Positions 39,333-50,606 of a stretch of 64,000 nucleotides of DNA are shown in pieces. The notes beneath the pieces are model-generated. The model ran no database searches, was not told the DNA's origin, and saw only the letters and a list, made by a program, of their open reading frames with translations. The stretch is from Dryocola clanedunensis subsp. sulfonylureivorans (GTDB taxonomy: Bacteria; Pseudomonadota; Gammaproteobacteria; Enterobacterales; Enterobacteriaceae): NCBI RefSeq assembly GCF_016756775.1, contig NZ_JAERMU010000006.1, forward strand, positions 124,001 through 188,000. Direction: 5' to 3'. Position 1 is the first letter of the stretch, and every line of letters starts with the position of its first letter. The position numbers and the translations under genes are program-made.

Positions 39333-40310
39333 TTATGGTGCCTGATAGAGAATGACCGCGGCGGTCACCAGCAAGTTGACAAGCGTCAGCGGCAGGCAGA
39401 TTTTCCAGCCAAACGACATCACCTGGTCATAACGAGGACGAGGCAGCGCTGCGCGAATCAAAATGAACATCATCATGAAGAACGCGGTTTTCAGCGCGAA
39501 CCAGATGAACGGTGGTAACCACGGGCCATTCCAGCCACCAAAGAACAGCGTCACAATCATGGCGGAGACGGTGACGATACCGATGTATTCACCCACGAAG
39601 AACAGACCGAATTTCATACCGGAATATTCAATGTGGTAGCCATCGGCCAGTTCCTGCTCGGCTTCCGGTTGGTCAAACGGGTGACGGTGACACACCGCCA
39701 CGCCCGCAATCGCAAAGGTTATAAAGCCGAAGAACTGCGGGATGACGTTCCACAGGTGCGCCTGGTTGTTGACGATATCGCCCATATTGAACGATCCCGC
39801 CTGAGCAACCACGCCCATCAGGGAAAGACCAAGGAACACTTCGTAGCTCAGTGTCTGCGCGGATGCACGCATTGCGCCCAGCAGGGAGTATTTGTTGTTA
39901 CTTGACCAGCCCGCGAACAGCACGGCGTAAACCGCGAGTCCTGCCATCATCAGGAAGAACAGGATACCGATGTTCAGATCCGCAACCACCCAGCTTGGGC
40001 TGACCGGCACGATAGCAAAGGCCAGCAGCAGCGAGGTGAAGGCGATCATCGGTGCCAGAGTAAAGATCACGCGATCCGAGAAGCGCGGGATCCAGTCCTC
40101 TTTAAAGAACATCTTGATCATGTCGGCAACCAGCTGGAGCGAGCCGCCCCAGCCAACGCGGTTTGGTCCATAACGGTTCTGGAACAGACCGAGCAGACGA
40201 CGTTCACCGAAACTCATGAACGCGCCGCAGGTAACGACGACCAGCAGGATAACCACCGCTTTGAGGATGGTAAGCAGAATGTCGATAACATCCGGTGTTA
40301 ACCAACTCAT
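39333..40310 (-). CDS. nuoH: NADH-quinone oxidoreductase subunit H
   Basis: A 325-aa ND1-like membrane subunit that forms much of the quinone chamber at the junction of the two arms. It has eight or nine helices. Signatures: [20 protein letters not shown] near residue 30, [11 protein letters not shown] and the acidic loop [20 protein letters not shown]. It overlaps nuoG by 4 bp. Confidence 0.99.
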   Translation of the reverse strand: MSWLTPDVIDILLTILKAVVILLVVVTCGAFMSFGERRLLGLFQNRYGPNRVGWGGSLQLVADMIKMFFKEDWIPRFSDRVIFTLAPMIAFTSLLLAFAIVPVSPSWVVADLNIGILFFLMMAGLAVYAVLFAGWSSNNKYSLLGAMRASAQTLSYEVFLGLSLMGVVAQAGSFNMGDIVNNQAHLWNVIPQFFGFITFAIAGVAVCHRHPFDQPEAEQELADGYHIEYSGMKFGLFFVGEYIGIVTVSAMIVTLFFGGWNGPWLPPFIWFALKTAFFMMMFILIRAALPRPRYDQVMSFGWKICLPLTLVNLLVTAAVILYQAP

Positions 40311-43030
40311 TGCGCAGCCTCCTGCAGATTTTCAAGACGGGCACCGGCCAGTACCGGGGCAATGCCAGGCATGCCCATTGGCAGACCAACCTGCCCTGCT
40401 ACCAGACCTTCGGACAGCTGCAGCGGCAAACTTAGCGTCTGGCCTTCGTAGCTGAAGGAGATCAGCTGGCCGGCATTCACGCCAAGCTTCGCGGCGTCTG
40501 CCGGGTTGAGAGTCATGTGTGGTGTGACCATGCGGCTCTGGAAGACCTCCGATCGCTGGGACATCTCGTCGCTACCGAACAGGTGGTAGTACGGCGCGAT
40601 ACGCCATTTGCCTTCTTCTGCCTGGAAGCTTTCCGGAACGGTAGTGAAGAAATCGATCCCCGTGTCCGCTGCTTCAATCAGACGCACGCCCGGATCGCCG
40701 TGGCGCAGCTTGCCGCCCACTTCGGCCTGGAATTTGTTCCATGCCTGCGGCGAGTTCCAGCCTGGTGCCCATGCGAACGGGATCTGCTGGCGGTCGGCCA
40801 GCGGGCTGTTGTTCCCTTCCATAGAGAAGGCGAACATCGTGTCTTTATCCTGCGGCTGACGCGGCTCATGCACGCTGATATTAGCGCGCATTGCCGTACG
40901 ACCGCTTGAGCGAATCGGCGAACGAGACAGTTTCTGACCACGAATACGGAAGCTCGCATCAGGCGCGGCATCTTTAATGCCGGCCAGCTGCGGCAGGGCT
41001 TTCACACAGGCGTCGATAACATGATCGAGCTGCGTCCAGTCCACTTCACGGCTCTGAACGGTGCTGTGCAGAGAGTGCAGCCAGCGCCAGCTTTCGAGCA
41101 TCGCGACGTTTTTGTCGTAGTAGGACGGGTCATAAACCTGGAAGAAGCGCTGGGCGCGACCTTCGTTGTTGACGACCGTGCCGTCGCTTTCCGCAAAGCT
41201 TGCGGTAGAGAGCACCAGATGCGCTTTGTCCATGATCGCCGTGCGCTGATGATCGATAACCAGCACCAGCGGCGCTTTAGACAGCGCAGCATCGACGCGA
41301 GCGGCGGAAGCATGACGGTGAAGATCGTTTTCCAGCACCACAACCGCATCGGCTGCGCCGCTTTCCAGTTCGCTCAGCGCCTCTTCAAGAGAGCCGCCGC
41401 CAATCATGCCCAGACCAACGCTGTTCACAGCGCGGGCAATCATGGTGATCCCCACGTCGGCACCGCGACCTTTCAGCGCTTTCGCGACGTTCGCCGCAGC
41501 CTGAATCACCGCTTCGCTGCCGGAGTTAGTACCAGAAACGATAAGCGGCTTCTTCGCACCCGCCAGCGCCTGAACAATCACGTCGACCTTGTTTTTCAGG
41601 TCGCGATCCAGTTCGACTGCCGGAGAGTTGCTGTCCAGCGCGTTGGCAATCGCAAAGCCCAGGCGAGCCTGATCTTCAACCGGTGCGCGGTAGGTCCATG
41701 CTGCGATGTCATCCAGGCGGGTGTTATCCACGTTGGTGACAAACAGCGGATGCTTCGCGTGCTGGCCGATGTTCATGATTGCCGCGATCTGCCAGTCAGC
41801 CACTTTCTGTGCCGCTGCCATTTCACGTGCTTTACCTTTCACTGCCTGACGAATTGCCAGCGCGGCGCGAGCGCCGGTCTGAGTGACATCTTCACCCAGG
41901 ATCAGTACCGCATCGTAGGATTCGATTTCACGCAGCGCAGGAGTATGAACTCCGCTTTCGCGCAGCACTTTAAGCATCAGTTGCAGGCGAGCCTGCTCCC
42001 CTGCCGCAATGCCGGTATAGAAATTGGCAGCGCCCACCAGCTCACGCAGCGCGAAGTTGCTTTCAACGCTGGCACGCGGGGAGCCGATACCGATAACCTT
42101 CTTCGACTGGCGCAGAATATCTGCCGCGCCCTGCATCGCCTGCTCGGCGTTCAGGGTAATCAAATCGTCGCCACGGCGCTGAATTGGCTGGCGTGGACGA
42201 TCTTTCAGGTTCACATAGCCATAGCCGAAACGACCGCGGTCGCACAGGAAGTAGTGGTTGACCGTGCCATTGTAGCGGTTTTCGATACGACGCAGTTCAC
42301 CGTAACGTTCGCCAGGGCTGGTGTTACAGCCCAGAGAGCACTGCTGGCAGATGCTCGGTGCGAACTGCATATCCCACTTACGGTTGTAACGCTCGGAGTG
42401 GGTTTTGTCGGTGAAAACGCCGGTCGGGCAAATCTCTACCAGGTTGCCGGAGAACTCGCTTTCCAGCGTACCGTCTTCCGGGCGACCGAAGTAGACGTTG
42501 TCGTGAGCGCCATAGACGCCCAGATCTTTGCCGTCTACGTAATCTTTGTAGTAACGCACACAGCGGTAGCAGGCGATACAGCGGTTCATTTCGTGAGAGA
42601 TGAACGGGCCGAGATCCTGATTGCGGTGCGTACGCTTGGTGAAACGATAGCGACGGAAGCTATGACCGGTCATCACGGTCATATCCTGCAGGTGGCAGTT
42701 GCCGCCCTCTTCACAGACCGGACAGTCGTGCGGGTGGTTGGTCATCAACCATTCCACAACGCTTTCACGGAACTGCTTCGCTTCGCCGTCATCAATAGAG
42801 ATGAACGTACCGTCTGAAGCCGGTGTCATACAGGACATCACCAGGCGACCACGGGTATCTTCTGCGTTCTGATATTGCTTCACCGCACACTGGCGGCAAG
42901 CACCGACGCTGCCCAGCGCCGGGTGCCAGCAAAAATAAGGAATATCGAGCCCAAGGGAGAGACAAGCCTCTAGCAGGTTGTCGGCCCCGTTGACCTCATA
43001 TTCTTTGCCGTCTACATGAATCGTAGCCAT
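40307..43030 (-). CDS. nuoG: NADH-quinone oxidoreductase subunit G
   Basis: A 907-aa peripheral-arm subunit (E. coli 908) that binds most of the iron-sulphur chain. N1b is at [16 protein letters not shown]5 uses [13 protein letters not shown]4 is at [10 protein letters not shown] with the later Cys in CPTGV, and the extra cluster N7 has CQQCSLGCN. The C-terminal two-thirds is a molybdopterin-oxidoreductase-like domain without cofactor. The ATG at 43028-43030 ([13 protein letters not shown]) matches the family. An ATG three codons upstream lies against the likely ribosome-binding site. Confidence 0.98.
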   Translation of the reverse strand: MATIHVDGKEYEVNGADNLLEACLSLGLDIPYFCWHPALGSVGACRQCAVKQYQNAEDTRGRLVMSCMTPASDGTFISIDDGEAKQFRESVVEWLMTNHPHDCPVCEEGGNCHLQDMTVMTGHSFRRYRFTKRTHRNQDLGPFISHEMNRCIACYRCVRYYKDYVDGKDLGVYGAHDNVYFGRPEDGTLESEFSGNLVEICPTGVFTDKTHSERYNRKWDMQFAPSICQQCSLGCNTSPGERYGELRRIENRYNGTVNHYFLCDRGRFGYGYVNLKDRPRQPIQRRGDDLITLNAEQAMQGAADILRQSKKVIGIGSPRASVESNFALRELVGAANFYTGIAAGEQARLQLMLKVLRESGVHTPALREIESYDAVLILGEDVTQTGARAALAIRQAVKGKAREMAAAQKVADWQIAAIMNIGQHAKHPLFVTNVDNTRLDDIAAWTYRAPVEDQARLGFAIANALDSNSPAVELDRDLKNKVDVIVQALAGAKKPLIVSGTNSGSEAVIQAAANVAKALKGRGADVGITMIARAVNSVGLGMIGGGSLEEALSELESGAADAVVVLENDLHRHASAARVDAALSKAPLVLVIDHQRTAIMDKAHLVLSTASFAESDGTVVNNEGRAQRFFQVYDPSYYDKNVAMLESWRWLHSLHSTVQSREVDWTQLDHVIDACVKALPQLAGIKDAAPDASFRIRGQKLSRSPIRSSGRTAMRANISVHEPRQPQDKDTMFAFSMEGNNSPLADRQQIPFAWAPGWNSPQAWNKFQAEVGGKLRHGDPGVRLIEAADTGIDFFTTVPESFQAEEGKWRIAPYYHLFGSDEMSQRSEVFQSRMVTPHMTLNPADAAKLGVNAGQLISFSYEGQTLSLPLQLSEGLVAGQVGLPMGMPGIAPVLAGARLENLQEAAQ

Positions 43031-43111
43031 AGTCAGCATGCTTCCAGTTGGCCTGAGTAACCTCAGGCGTTAATCAAAAATTCTTGTGCGACCTTCACCG
43101 CCCGTTTTACT

Positions 43112-43147
43112 CCCTCGCCCCTTTGGGGAGAGGGCCGGGGTGAGGGG
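43112..43147. repeat. Short palindromic repeat in the nuoF-nuoG gap
   Basis: CCCTCGCCCC, loop TTT, GGGGAGAGGG, then CCGGGGTGAGGGG. It is the same unit as at 11779, including the GGTGAGGGG tail. It lies in a 122-bp gap inside the nuo operon. Confidence 0.75.
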
Positions 43148-43152
43148 CCATA

Positions 43153-44499
43153 TCACCAGCGCGTTTTTAACAGGTTCGGCTGAATGCCACCGATGGCACG
43201 CAGATTTCCGAGATCCTGTTTGGCAATGCCTGCTTCGAATTCTTCGCGGAAATATTTAATCGCACTCTGCAATGGCTCAACCGCACCCGGCGCGTGCGCA
43301 CAGAAGGTTTTACCCGGACCGAGGAAACGACACAGCTGCTCGAGCGTTTCGATATCCCCTGGCTGGCCTTCGCCACGCTCCAGCGCGCGCAGAATTTTTA
43401 CGCTCCACGGCAGACCGTCACGGCAAGGTGTACACCAGCCGCAGGACTCGCGGGCAAAGAACTCTTCCAGGTTACGCACCAGCGGCACCATGCCAATTTC
43501 ATGGTCCACGGCCATCGCCAGCGCCGTACCCAGACGGCTGCCTGCTTTACCGATGCTTTCAAATTCCATCGGCAGGTCGAGGTGGGCTTCGGTCAGGAAG
43601 TCTGTCCCTGCCCCGCCCGGCTGCCAGGCTTTGAATTTCAGGCCATCGCGCATGCCGCCCGCATAATCTTCAAGGATTTCACGGGCGGTGGTGCCGAACG
43701 GTAATTCCCAGAGTCCTGGGTTTTTCACGCGGCCCGAGAAGCCCATCAGTTTGGTGCCGGCGTCTTTGCTCAAGCCGCCGCCAATGCCCTGGTACCACTC
43801 CACGCCGTCCGCCAGAATCGCCGGTACGTTACACAGCGTTTCCACGTTGTTGACGCAGGTTGGTTTACCCCAGACACCGCTGGAAGCAGGGAAAGGCGGT
43901 TTTGAACGTGGGTTCGCGCGGCGGCCTTCCAGGGAGTTAATCAGCGCGGTTTCTTCACCGCAGATATAACGCCCGGCACCGGTGTGCACGATCAGTTCAA
44001 AATCAAAACCAGAACCGAGAATGTTTTTGCCAAGCAGGCCCGCTTCAGTCGCTTCGGCAATCGCACGGCGCAGGTTCGCTGCCGCTTCGATGTATTCGCC
44101 ACGCAGGAAGATGTAGCCGCGGTACGCTTTCAGCGCGAAGGCGGAAATCAGCATGCCTTCGATCAGCAGGTGCGGCAGCTCTTCCATCAACAGGCGGTCT
44201 TTATAGGTGCCCGGCTCCATTTCATCGGCGTTACACAGCAGGTAACGGATGTTCATGGATTCGTCTTTCGGCATCAGGCTCCACTTCAGGCCAGTGGAGA
44301 AGCCCGCGCCGCCGCGGCCCTTCAGGCCCGCGTCTTTTACGGCGTTAACAATGTCGTCCGGCGCCATACCGGTTAATGCTTTACGCGCACCTTCATAACC
44401 GTTTTTGCTGCGATATTCATCCAGCCATACCGGCTGTTTGTCATCGCGCAACCGCCAGGTCAGCGGATGGGTTTCGGCAGTACGAATAATCGTCTTCAT
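43153..44499 (-). CDS. nuoF: NADH-quinone oxidoreductase subunit F
   Basis: A 448-aa (E. coli 445) NADH- and FMN-binding subunit carrying cluster N3, where electrons enter complex I. The nucleotide-binding loop is [16 protein letters not shown] near residue 60 and the FMN site is [13 protein letters not shown]. The N3 ligands are in [12 protein letters not shown] plus the Cys in [10 protein letters not shown] small insertion ([13 protein letters not shown]) and a diverged C-terminus explain the extra residues. The start overlaps nuoE by 4 bp. Confidence 0.98.
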   Translation of the reverse strand: MKTIIRTAETHPLTWRLRDDKQPVWLDEYRSKNGYEGARKALTGMAPDDIVNAVKDAGLKGRGGAGFSTGLKWSLMPKDESMNIRYLLCNADEMEPGTYKDRLLMEELPHLLIEGMLISAFALKAYRGYIFLRGEYIEAAANLRRAIAEATEAGLLGKNILGSGFDFELIVHTGAGRYICGEETALINSLEGRRANPRSKPPFPASSGVWGKPTCVNNVETLCNVPAILADGVEWYQGIGGGLSKDAGTKLMGFSGRVKNPGLWELPFGTTAREILEDYAGGMRDGLKFKAWQPGGAGTDFLTEAHLDLPMEFESIGKAGSRLGTALAMAVDHEIGMVPLVRNLEEFFARESCGWCTPCRDGLPWSVKILRALERGEGQPGDIETLEQLCRFLGPGKTFCAHAPGAVEPLQSAIKYFREEFEAGIAKQDLGNLRAIGGIQPNLLKTRW

Positions 44500-44996
44500 T
44501 TATACTGCTCCAGCAGGTCAGGGATCGCTTCCGGCGTCAGATGGCTGTGAGTATCGTCATCAATCATCATGGTCGGCCCTTTGTCGCAGTTGCCCAGACA
44601 GCAGGTCGGCAGCAGGGTAAAGCGACCATCAAACGTGGTCTGGCCCGGTTTGATATTCAGCTTCGCTTCGATAGCGGACTGAATGCCCTGGTAGCCCGTG
44701 ATGTGGCAAACCACGCTGTCGCAGTAGCGAATCACGTGGCGGCCCACCGGCTGGCGGAAAATCTGGCTGTAAAAGGTGGCAACACCTTCGACGTCGCTGG
44801 CAGGAATGCCCAGCACGTCAGCGATGGCGTAAATTGCCCCGTCCGGCACCCAGCCACGCTGCTTCTGAACGATTTTCAGCGCTTCGATGGACGCGGCGCG
44901 AGCATCTTCATAGTGGTGTTTCTCGTGCTCGATCGCTTCACGCTCAGCCGCACTCAGCTCGAAAGCTTCGGTTTGTGGTTGTTGATTCTCGTGCAT
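44496..44996 (-). CDS. nuoE: NADH-quinone oxidoreductase subunit E
   Basis: A 166-aa thioredoxin-like subunit with the [2Fe-2S] cluster N1a, thought to act as an electron store near FMN. The four Cys ligands lie in [10 protein letters not shown] and in [13 protein letters not shown]. The helical N-terminus matches the family. Starts 2 bp after nuoCD. Confidence 0.98.
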   Translation of the reverse strand: MHENQQPQTEAFELSAAEREAIEHEKHHYEDARAASIEALKIVQKQRGWVPDGAIYAIADVLGIPASDVEGVATFYSQIFRQPVGRHVIRYCDSVVCHITGYQGIQSAIEAKLNIKPGQTTFDGRFTLLPTCCLGNCDKGPTMMIDDDTHSHLTPEAIPDLLEQYK

Positions 44997-44998
44997 AG

Positions 44999-46798
44999 TT
45001 AGCGGTCCACATCTGACATGACAAAATCGATACTACCCAGATAGACAATCAGGTCAGAGACCAGGCTGCCGCGGATCGCCGCCGGGATTTGCTGCAGGTG
45101 CGCAAAGCTCGGGGTACGAATGCGGGTACGGTAGCTCATGGTGCTGCCGTCGCTGGTCAGGTAGTAACTGTTAATCCCCTTGGTTGCCTCAATCATCTGG
45201 AAGGATTCGTTGGCCGGCATGACCGGGCCCCAGGAAACCTGCAGGAAGTGAGTAATCAGGGTCTCGATATGCTGTAGCGTGCGCTCTTTCGGCGGCGGCG
45301 TGGTCAGCGGGTGATCCGCCTTGAACGGGCCAGCAGGCATGTTTTTTAGGCACTGGTCAAGAATACGCAGGCTTTGGCGCAGCTCTTCGACTTTTAGAGT
45401 AAGACGCGTGTAGCAATCGCTGATGCCACCGCCCACTGGAATTTCAAAGTCGAAGTTTTCATAGCCAGAATAAGGACGGGCTTTACGGATATCGAAGTCG
45501 ACGCCGGTTGCGCGCAGGCCTGCACCTGTTGTGCCCCACTCCAGCGCTTCTTTCTTGCCGTAAGCCGCAACGCCCTGAGAACGGCCTTTCAGGATGGTGT
45601 TGCGAATCGCCGCTTTTTCGTATTCGGCCAGACGCTTCGGCATCCACTCGAGGAACTCTTTCAGCAGACGTTCCCAGCCGTTCGGCAGATCGTGCGCCAC
45701 ACCGCCGATACGGAACCACGCCGGGTGCATACGGAAGCCGGTAATCGCTTCAACCAGATCGTAGATTTTCTGACGGTCAGTAAACGCGAAGAACACCGGC
45801 GTCATCGCCCCAACGTCCTGAATGAACGTGGAGATATACAGCAGGTGGCTGTTGATACGGAACAGCTCGGAGAGCATGACGCGGATAACATCAACGCGCT
45901 CAGGCACCTTGATGCCCGCCAGTTTCTCAACGGCCAGCACGTATGGCATCTCGTTCACGCAGCCGCCGAGATACTCGATACGGTCGGTGTACGGAATGTA
46001 GCTGTGCCAGGACTGGCGCTCGCCCATTTTCTCAGCGCCACGGTGGTGATAGCCGATATCCGGTACGCAATCGACAATCTCTTCACCGTCGAGCTGCAGG
46101 ATGATACGGAATGCACCGTGTGCGGACGGGTGGTTTGGACCCAGGTTCAGGAACATGAAGTCTTCATGTTCGCTGCTGCGCTTCATGCCCCAGTCTTCAG
46201 GCTTGAAGGTCAGCGCTTCCATCTCCAGATCTTCTTTCTGTTTGGTTAACTCAAACGGATCGAATTCGGTGGCGCGAGCTGGGTAGTCTTTACGCAGCGG
46301 GTGCCCTTCCCACGTAGGCGGCATCATGATGCGCGTCAGGTGCGGGTGGCCGGTAAAGGTGATGCCAAACATTTCCCAGGTTTCACGCTCGTACCAGTTG
46401 GCGTTCGGGAAGAGTTTGGTGATTGTCGGCACGTTCAGATCGTTTTCTGAGAAGGCCACCTTGAGCATGATGTCGCGGTTGCGATCGATAGAAATCAGGT
46501 GGTAGAAAACGGAAAAATCCGCGGCCGGTAAACCGTCGCGGTGAGTTCTGAGACGCTCGTCCATGCCATGTAAGTCGAACAACATGACATAAGGCTTCGG
46601 CAATCTTTTCAGGAAATCGATGACTTCCAGTAGCTGTTCTCGCTTCACCCAGACTACCGGTACCCCGGTGCGGGTTGGCTGAATGCTGAAAGCATCCGGC
46701 CCAAAACGGTTACGCAATTCGCCAATTACCGGATCGTCCAGGTGATCCCTTGTCTGCCAGGCTGGCATGGCGGCGTCTTGCGCGGTTAAATCGGTCAT
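44999..46798 (-). CDS. nuoC: NADH-quinone oxidoreductase fused subunits C and D
   Basis: A natural fusion of the NuoC and NuoD subunits, as in all enterobacteria (often written nuoCD); 599 aa here, 596 in E. coli. NuoC (30-kDa-like) covers about residues 1-190 ([19 protein letters not shown]). NuoD (49-kDa-like, from the NiFe-hydrogenase large-subunit fold) covers the rest and forms the quinone-site wall with NuoB ([25 protein letters not shown]). The ATG at 46798 has GGTGAG at 5 bp; an ATG four codons upstream is less well placed. Confidence 0.97.
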   Translation of the reverse strand: MTDLTAQDAAMPAWQTRDHLDDPVIGELRNRFGPDAFSIQPTRTGVPVVWVKREQLLEVIDFLKRLPKPYVMLFDLHGMDERLRTHRDGLPAADFSVFYHLISIDRNRDIMLKVAFSENDLNVPTITKLFPNANWYERETWEMFGITFTGHPHLTRIMMPPTWEGHPLRKDYPARATEFDPFELTKQKEDLEMEALTFKPEDWGMKRSSEHEDFMFLNLGPNHPSAHGAFRIILQLDGEEIVDCVPDIGYHHRGAEKMGERQSWHSYIPYTDRIEYLGGCVNEMPYVLAVEKLAGIKVPERVDVIRVMLSELFRINSHLLYISTFIQDVGAMTPVFFAFTDRQKIYDLVEAITGFRMHPAWFRIGGVAHDLPNGWERLLKEFLEWMPKRLAEYEKAAIRNTILKGRSQGVAAYGKKEALEWGTTGAGLRATGVDFDIRKARPYSGYENFDFEIPVGGGISDCYTRLTLKVEELRQSLRILDQCLKNMPAGPFKADHPLTTPPPKERTLQHIETLITHFLQVSWGPVMPANESFQMIEATKGINSYYLTSDGSTMSYRTRIRTPSFAHLQQIPAAIRGSLVSDLIVYLGSIDFVMSDVDR

Positions 46799-46900
46799 AT
46801 TTCTCACCATTGCAAATGGTTCTGTAATGACTGTCGGCCAGCAGCTCCGCGCTAATATTATTGATATGCGAAGCTGTGTTGTGCGGGCGACAGGCGCAAA

Positions 46901-47578
46901 TTAAATTTCGTCAGGCGACCTCAGATTGGTCACTGCAATTCGCTCGCCGCGCTTACGCTCGCGCTCGGACTGCATATTGGCGCGGTAAACGCCCTGATCG
47001 CCAACAACCCACGACAGCGGGCGACGCTCTTTCCCAATCGACTCTTGCAGCAGCATCAGCGCCTGCATGTAGGCTTCCGGACGCGGCGGGCAGCCTGGGA
47101 TGTAAACGTCAACTGGCAGGAATTTATCCACACCTTGCACGACAGAATAGATGTCGTACATGCCGCCTGAGTTGGCACAAGCCCCCATGGAGATAACCCA
47201 TTTTGGCTCAAGCATCTGGTCGTAAAGGCGCTGAATAACCGGAGCCATTTTGGTGAAGCAGGTACCGGCAATCACCATCAGGTCAGCCTGACGAGGAGAC
47301 GCACGCAGTACTTCTGCACCAAAACGGGCCACGTCATGCACGGCGGTAAACGAGGTCACCATCTCTACATAGCAGCAAGAAAGGCCAAAGTTATATGGCC
47401 AAATAGAGTTTTTGCGTCCCCAGTTAACCATGTCGTGCATGGCATGTTCGAGCTTGCCCATGTAGACGCTACGGTTAATTTCTGCGTCAAGAGGATCGGT
47501 TACGACTTCCTGTTTTTGCAGGGGATAACGGTCGTTCTCACCGTTGTTGGGGTCTATGCGGGTGAGCGTATAGTCCAT
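46901..47578 (-). CDS. nuoB: NADH-quinone oxidoreductase subunit B
   Basis: A 225-aa subunit (E. coli 220) that binds cluster N2, the electron donor to quinone. The N2 ligands include the tandem Cys pair in [10 protein letters not shown], with further Cys in AGTCFTKM and [11 protein letters not shown]. An insertion near residue 45 (ELEHAMHD-like, reading [13 protein letters not shown]) accounts for the length. Starts 15 bp after nuoA. A 102-bp gap separates it from nuoCD. Confidence 0.98.
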   Translation of the reverse strand: MDYTLTRIDPNNGENDRYPLQKQEVVTDPLDAEINRSVYMGKLEHAMHDMVNWGRKNSIWPYNFGLSCCYVEMVTSFTAVHDVARFGAEVLRASPRQADLMVIAGTCFTKMAPVIQRLYDQMLEPKWVISMGACANSGGMYDIYSVVQGVDKFLPVDVYIPGCPPRPEAYMQALMLLQESIGKERRPLSWVVGDQGVYRANMQSERERKRGERIAVTNLRSPDEI

Positions 47579-47593
47579 CTTAATGCCTCGCTG

Positions 47594-48040
47594 TTACTGC
47601 GTATGACGGTTAGTGTGACTGTCGGTTTCTGAGTTGATTTGGGCGCGGCGCGAACGCGCAGGAGTCCAATCGAGCGCGCCAATACGCACCAGATACACCA
47701 GGCCTGCCAGTAACACTAAAATGAAAATTGCGGCTTCCGCGAAACCGATCCAGCCACTTTCACGAATGGAAGTAGACCACGCATAGAGATACAGGGCTTC
47801 CACGTCGAAAATCACGAAGAACATGGCCACCAGGTAAAACTTAGCGGAAAGGCGTAAACGCGCGGAACCAACGGAGTCAATACCTGACTCGAAGGGGGTG
47901 TTCTTGTGCCGGCCCTGGGCTCTCCCGCCGAGGAACCATGGTCCGATCAGCATTACGCAACACAGACCAATAGCAACAATAAGAAACACAGCGAACGCCC
48001 AATGGTGAGCGATAACTTCAGTGGATGTTGACATACTCAT
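47594..48040 (-). CDS. nuoA: NADH-quinone oxidoreductase subunit A
   Basis: The first gene of the nuo operon, a 148-aa ND3-like membrane subunit with three helices. The cytoplasmic loop after helix 1 has [19 protein letters not shown], which lines the quinone chamber, and helix 2 has [13 protein letters not shown] with the conserved Asp and Glu. Start ATG at 48038-48040 ([14 protein letters not shown]). Confidence 0.98.
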   Translation of the reverse strand: MSMSTSTEVIAHHWAFAVFLIVAIGLCCVMLIGPWFLGGRAQGRHKNTPFESGIDSVGSARLRLSAKFYLVAMFFVIFDVEALYLYAWSTSIRESGWIGFAEAAIFILVLLAGLVYLVRIGALDWTPARSRRAQINSETDSHTNRHTQ

Positions 48041-48592
48041 TGCTTACTCATCAAAAGTGGCACCAAAAACCTCTGCACTTGGCTTGCAGACGGACACCAC
48101 ATCGATTCATGGGGAGGAACAAATAACCTTACAATAACTGCCGGAAAATAAGATTTTACCAGCAAATTGATGGGGTTTTTTACTCCTTTCTATAACCTTT
48201 TGTCAACTTTAACAAAAGTATCCACACATTAATTTACATCGACGTCAATTCATTAACAATTAATGCGTTAATACTCGGTGTCACTGAGTTATTAATCAGC
48301 TTTGACTGATGGTGAATCGTGTCCGTAAAGCATGGAAAAATATGCAGCCCCTCTATTTTGGCAGGAAATCACAACTATTCCTCCCCCTAATAGGGAGTAT
48401 TTTCTTGATCTGAGACACGCTTTTGTTAATTCGCGTTGTAAAGGAGCAACATTGCCGCCCTTTTTTTAACATTTATCGGGACTTTCAACTTGTCAAAGCT
48501 GAATGATGCGAAGTATACACGCTTTCAACTAACTAATTGTTTGCTAGATATTTTTTATTGGATAAAAATAAATAACAGCACTTATCGCAAAC
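48041..48592. promoter_or_regulatory. nuo operon control region (AT-rich, no gene)
   Basis: About 550 bp without a coding gene. By analogy with E. coli it should hold the nuo promoters and sites for oxygen and nitrate regulators. I can point to two inverted repeats: TAATACTC (48269-48276) with GAGTTATTA (48286-48294), and ATCAG (48295-48299) with CTGAT (48306-48310). I do not assign proteins to them. Confidence 0.6.
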
Positions 48593-48637
48593 AAACAGGC
48601 CGCTGGAGTGAAAATCCCCTTCAGCGGCCTGTTTTTT
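48593..48637. terminator. Long hairpin after lrhA
   Basis: A 13-bp perfect stem (AAACAGGCCGCTG with its complement at 48622-48634) and a 16-nt loop. On the lrhA strand it is followed by TTTGTTTG; on the other strand by T6. It probably ends the lrhA transcript and can work both ways. Confidence 0.8.
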
Positions 48638-48673
48638 ACAGCTAACAAATTGTTACTAACAAAATGCCCAAAA

Positions 48674-49609
48674 CTACTCGGTATCTCGCTCAGCGAGCAG
48701 CGGATCGTCACCTGCTGGCGAAGTTTCGCCATAACGGTAGGGATTTGGGCTGGTTTCCATCGCGCTGAAGATAGCCTGGGCCATTTCGTTGCTGGTGTGC
48801 GGATCCCGACAGAGCAGATAGCGGGTGTCCGGCATCGGCGGTAAACCATCTGCGGACCCTAAAACGCGTAGCTCGGGACTCATCATCTCTACAGGGCGCG
48901 CAGTGATACCCAGACCAGCCTTCACCGCTGCACGTACAGCAGAAAGCGTAGAGGCAACATACGAAATACGCCACGGAATGCCTTCAGCATTAAGATATTC
49001 AAGCATCATATCCCGGTATGGGCTGGGATCGTCGAGCATGACCAGCGGGACAGCCTCCCCTTTCTGAAAAACATAATCCGCCGCGCAGTACCACAATGTG
49101 GGTGAGGTGCGCAGAACGATAGAGTCGAAATGGGCAGGTTTGGACGTGGTCACCACCAAATCAACTTCCTGCTGGTTCAGCATTTCAATCATGAAAGGAT
49201 TACGTTTGACGCGAACATCCAGCGCAAGCTTCGGATAGACAGAGCTAATCCGATTAAGCAGGAAGGGTAAAATCGTGTCCGCTGTTTCATCGGATGCGCC
49301 AAGCGTCAGCACGCCCTGCAAATTACTGAACATTAATGACGTGCAGGCTTCATCGTTGAAACGGAGAATTTTTCGTGCGTAGCCCAACAGCTGGATACCG
49401 TGCTCGGTCAACAGCTTGTTACGACCGTGACGTGCAAAGAGCTCTTTACCAACCAACTGCTCCAGGCGTTGCATCTGCTGGCTAACGGCGGATTGAGTGC
49501 GACGTACCGCTGCGGCAGCGGCCGCAAAAGTGTTTAGATCGGCAACCGCAACAAAAGTCCTCAGCAGATCGAGGTCGAGATTAAGTATCTGACGATTTGC
49601 GTTAATCAT
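48674..49609 (-). CDS. lrhA: LrhA LysR-type regulator
   Basis: A 311-aa LysR-family regulator (E. coli 312). In E. coli LrhA represses flhDC (motility) and type 1 fimbriae and lowers RpoS levels. The N-terminal winged helix-turn-helix (about residues 14-72) reads [20 protein letters not shown] then [18 protein letters not shown]. The C-terminal effector domain follows. It lies upstream of nuo on the same strand with its own terminator. The long gene-free region upstream suggests a long leader. Confidence 0.97.
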   Translation of the reverse strand: MINANRQILNLDLDLLRTFVAVADLNTFAAAAAAVRRTQSAVSQQMQRLEQLVGKELFARHGRNKLLTEHGIQLLGYARKILRFNDEACTSLMFSNLQGVLTLGASDETADTILPFLLNRISSVYPKLALDVRVKRNPFMIEMLNQQEVDLVVTTSKPAHFDSIVLRTSPTLWYCAADYVFQKGEAVPLVMLDDPSPYRDMMLEYLNAEGIPWRISYVASTLSAVRAAVKAGLGITARPVEMMSPELRVLGSADGLPPMPDTRYLLCRDPHTSNEMAQAIFSAMETSPNPYRYGETSPAGDDPLLAERDTE

Positions 49610-50606
49610 AATTTTTTCACTAGTAGGTTGCTCTTACGAGTCTGCCCTTGTTCTATTGCTGTGATTTATCAAAGAGATAAAGCAATTCCATTTACAGAAC
49701 GTTCCATGAAGGCGTCTGCTGCCATTCGGGCAGCCGCTCTGTTTTTTTAATATTTATTTCCGCTGTGTGTTCTCTATTTTGAGAAAATCACTGCGGGATA
49801 TCGCGCCAACTAATACAACATACAAATAATCGTCTTGTCATACCAGTATGTTTAATTAAAATGACGTAATAATTTTAATCTCACTTCTGACACTACTTTA
49901 TTTATTCATTACCGTATGTATGAAACGGTGGCAGCTTAGCACCAGCTCGGGAGGACAAGGCGCCCAGTGCAGAGGAGCTATCAAACAGATACCAGTGAAC
50001 AGCCAGTAAAACAGGGGATTATCAAAAAAGAGAGACTGTAAACCTACCTTATTGCGTAGGGGGTATCTTACCGCAAACCAAGCAAACTTATAAGATGACA
50101 TGCGAATTATCTGATCTTATTCTCTTTTTTCGCATTTCACTCACGAAATTATTCTTAACTTGTACTGGTTTTGTCACGCCCTATAATAAATCTCTCTTAA
50201 CTATTATCACTGCATATAATAATCACATCCTTGACCACTATTATAAACATCTTCTTAACGCCACCCCTGTGCTATTCAATTTGCTGCATGAACATTCATT
50301 TTTTCTAATATTTTGCTCACTCTCCCTGTCACCTCACTCCACGACTCCCCTGGCCGCTCCAGGTTAGATCAGTGGATAAAATCACGCACAAAGGCCAGAG
50401 CGAGATTGATACACCAACTAATTACAAATTTAGAATATTAAGCTCCACAAACCAAACGGTTAACATAGCTTTCTCACTATTCATCAGCAATGCGTCAACG
50501 CCACCTGTTCACTCGCCTCGCTTCAAATCTCAGTCAGGCAGGAGTACATTGGTGGCTGGTTGCTTCCACGGCAGGAAGTAACGCTAACATTTAAGGTCGA
50601 AGGTTC
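49610..50606. other. Long gene-free region between divergent lrhA and alaA (997 bp)
   Basis: AT-rich, without a gene I can support. Small frames at 49898-50101 (-), 50095-50367 (+) and 50372-50581 (+) have no recognisable product or good ribosome-binding site. A terminator-like hairpin lies at 49718-49748 and a small hairpin (CCTGG at 50349, CCAGG at 50359) nearer to alaA. The region must hold both promoters. Confidence 0.7.
49718..49748 (+). terminator. Orphan terminator-like hairpin upstream of lrhA
   Basis: GCTGCC, loop ATTCG, GGCAGC with partial extension of the stem, then TTTTTTT on the plus strand. No plus-strand gene precedes it. On the minus strand it would be a hairpin in the lrhA leader. 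Confidence 0.55.

Noticed and set aside
41021-42817. A 598-codon open frame antisense to nuoG
   Set aside because: Shadow frame. The nuoG product is a full-length match with all cluster ligands, and the antisense protein resembles nothing known.
44999-46798. NuoCD as a novel gene fusion
   Set aside because: The NuoC-NuoD fusion is the normal state in enterobacteria.
49898-50367. Two small frames (minus 49898-50101 and plus 50095-50367) as possible genes
   Set aside because: No ribosome-binding site, no recognisable domain, and low-complexity AT-driven composition. Kept as a gene-free region.
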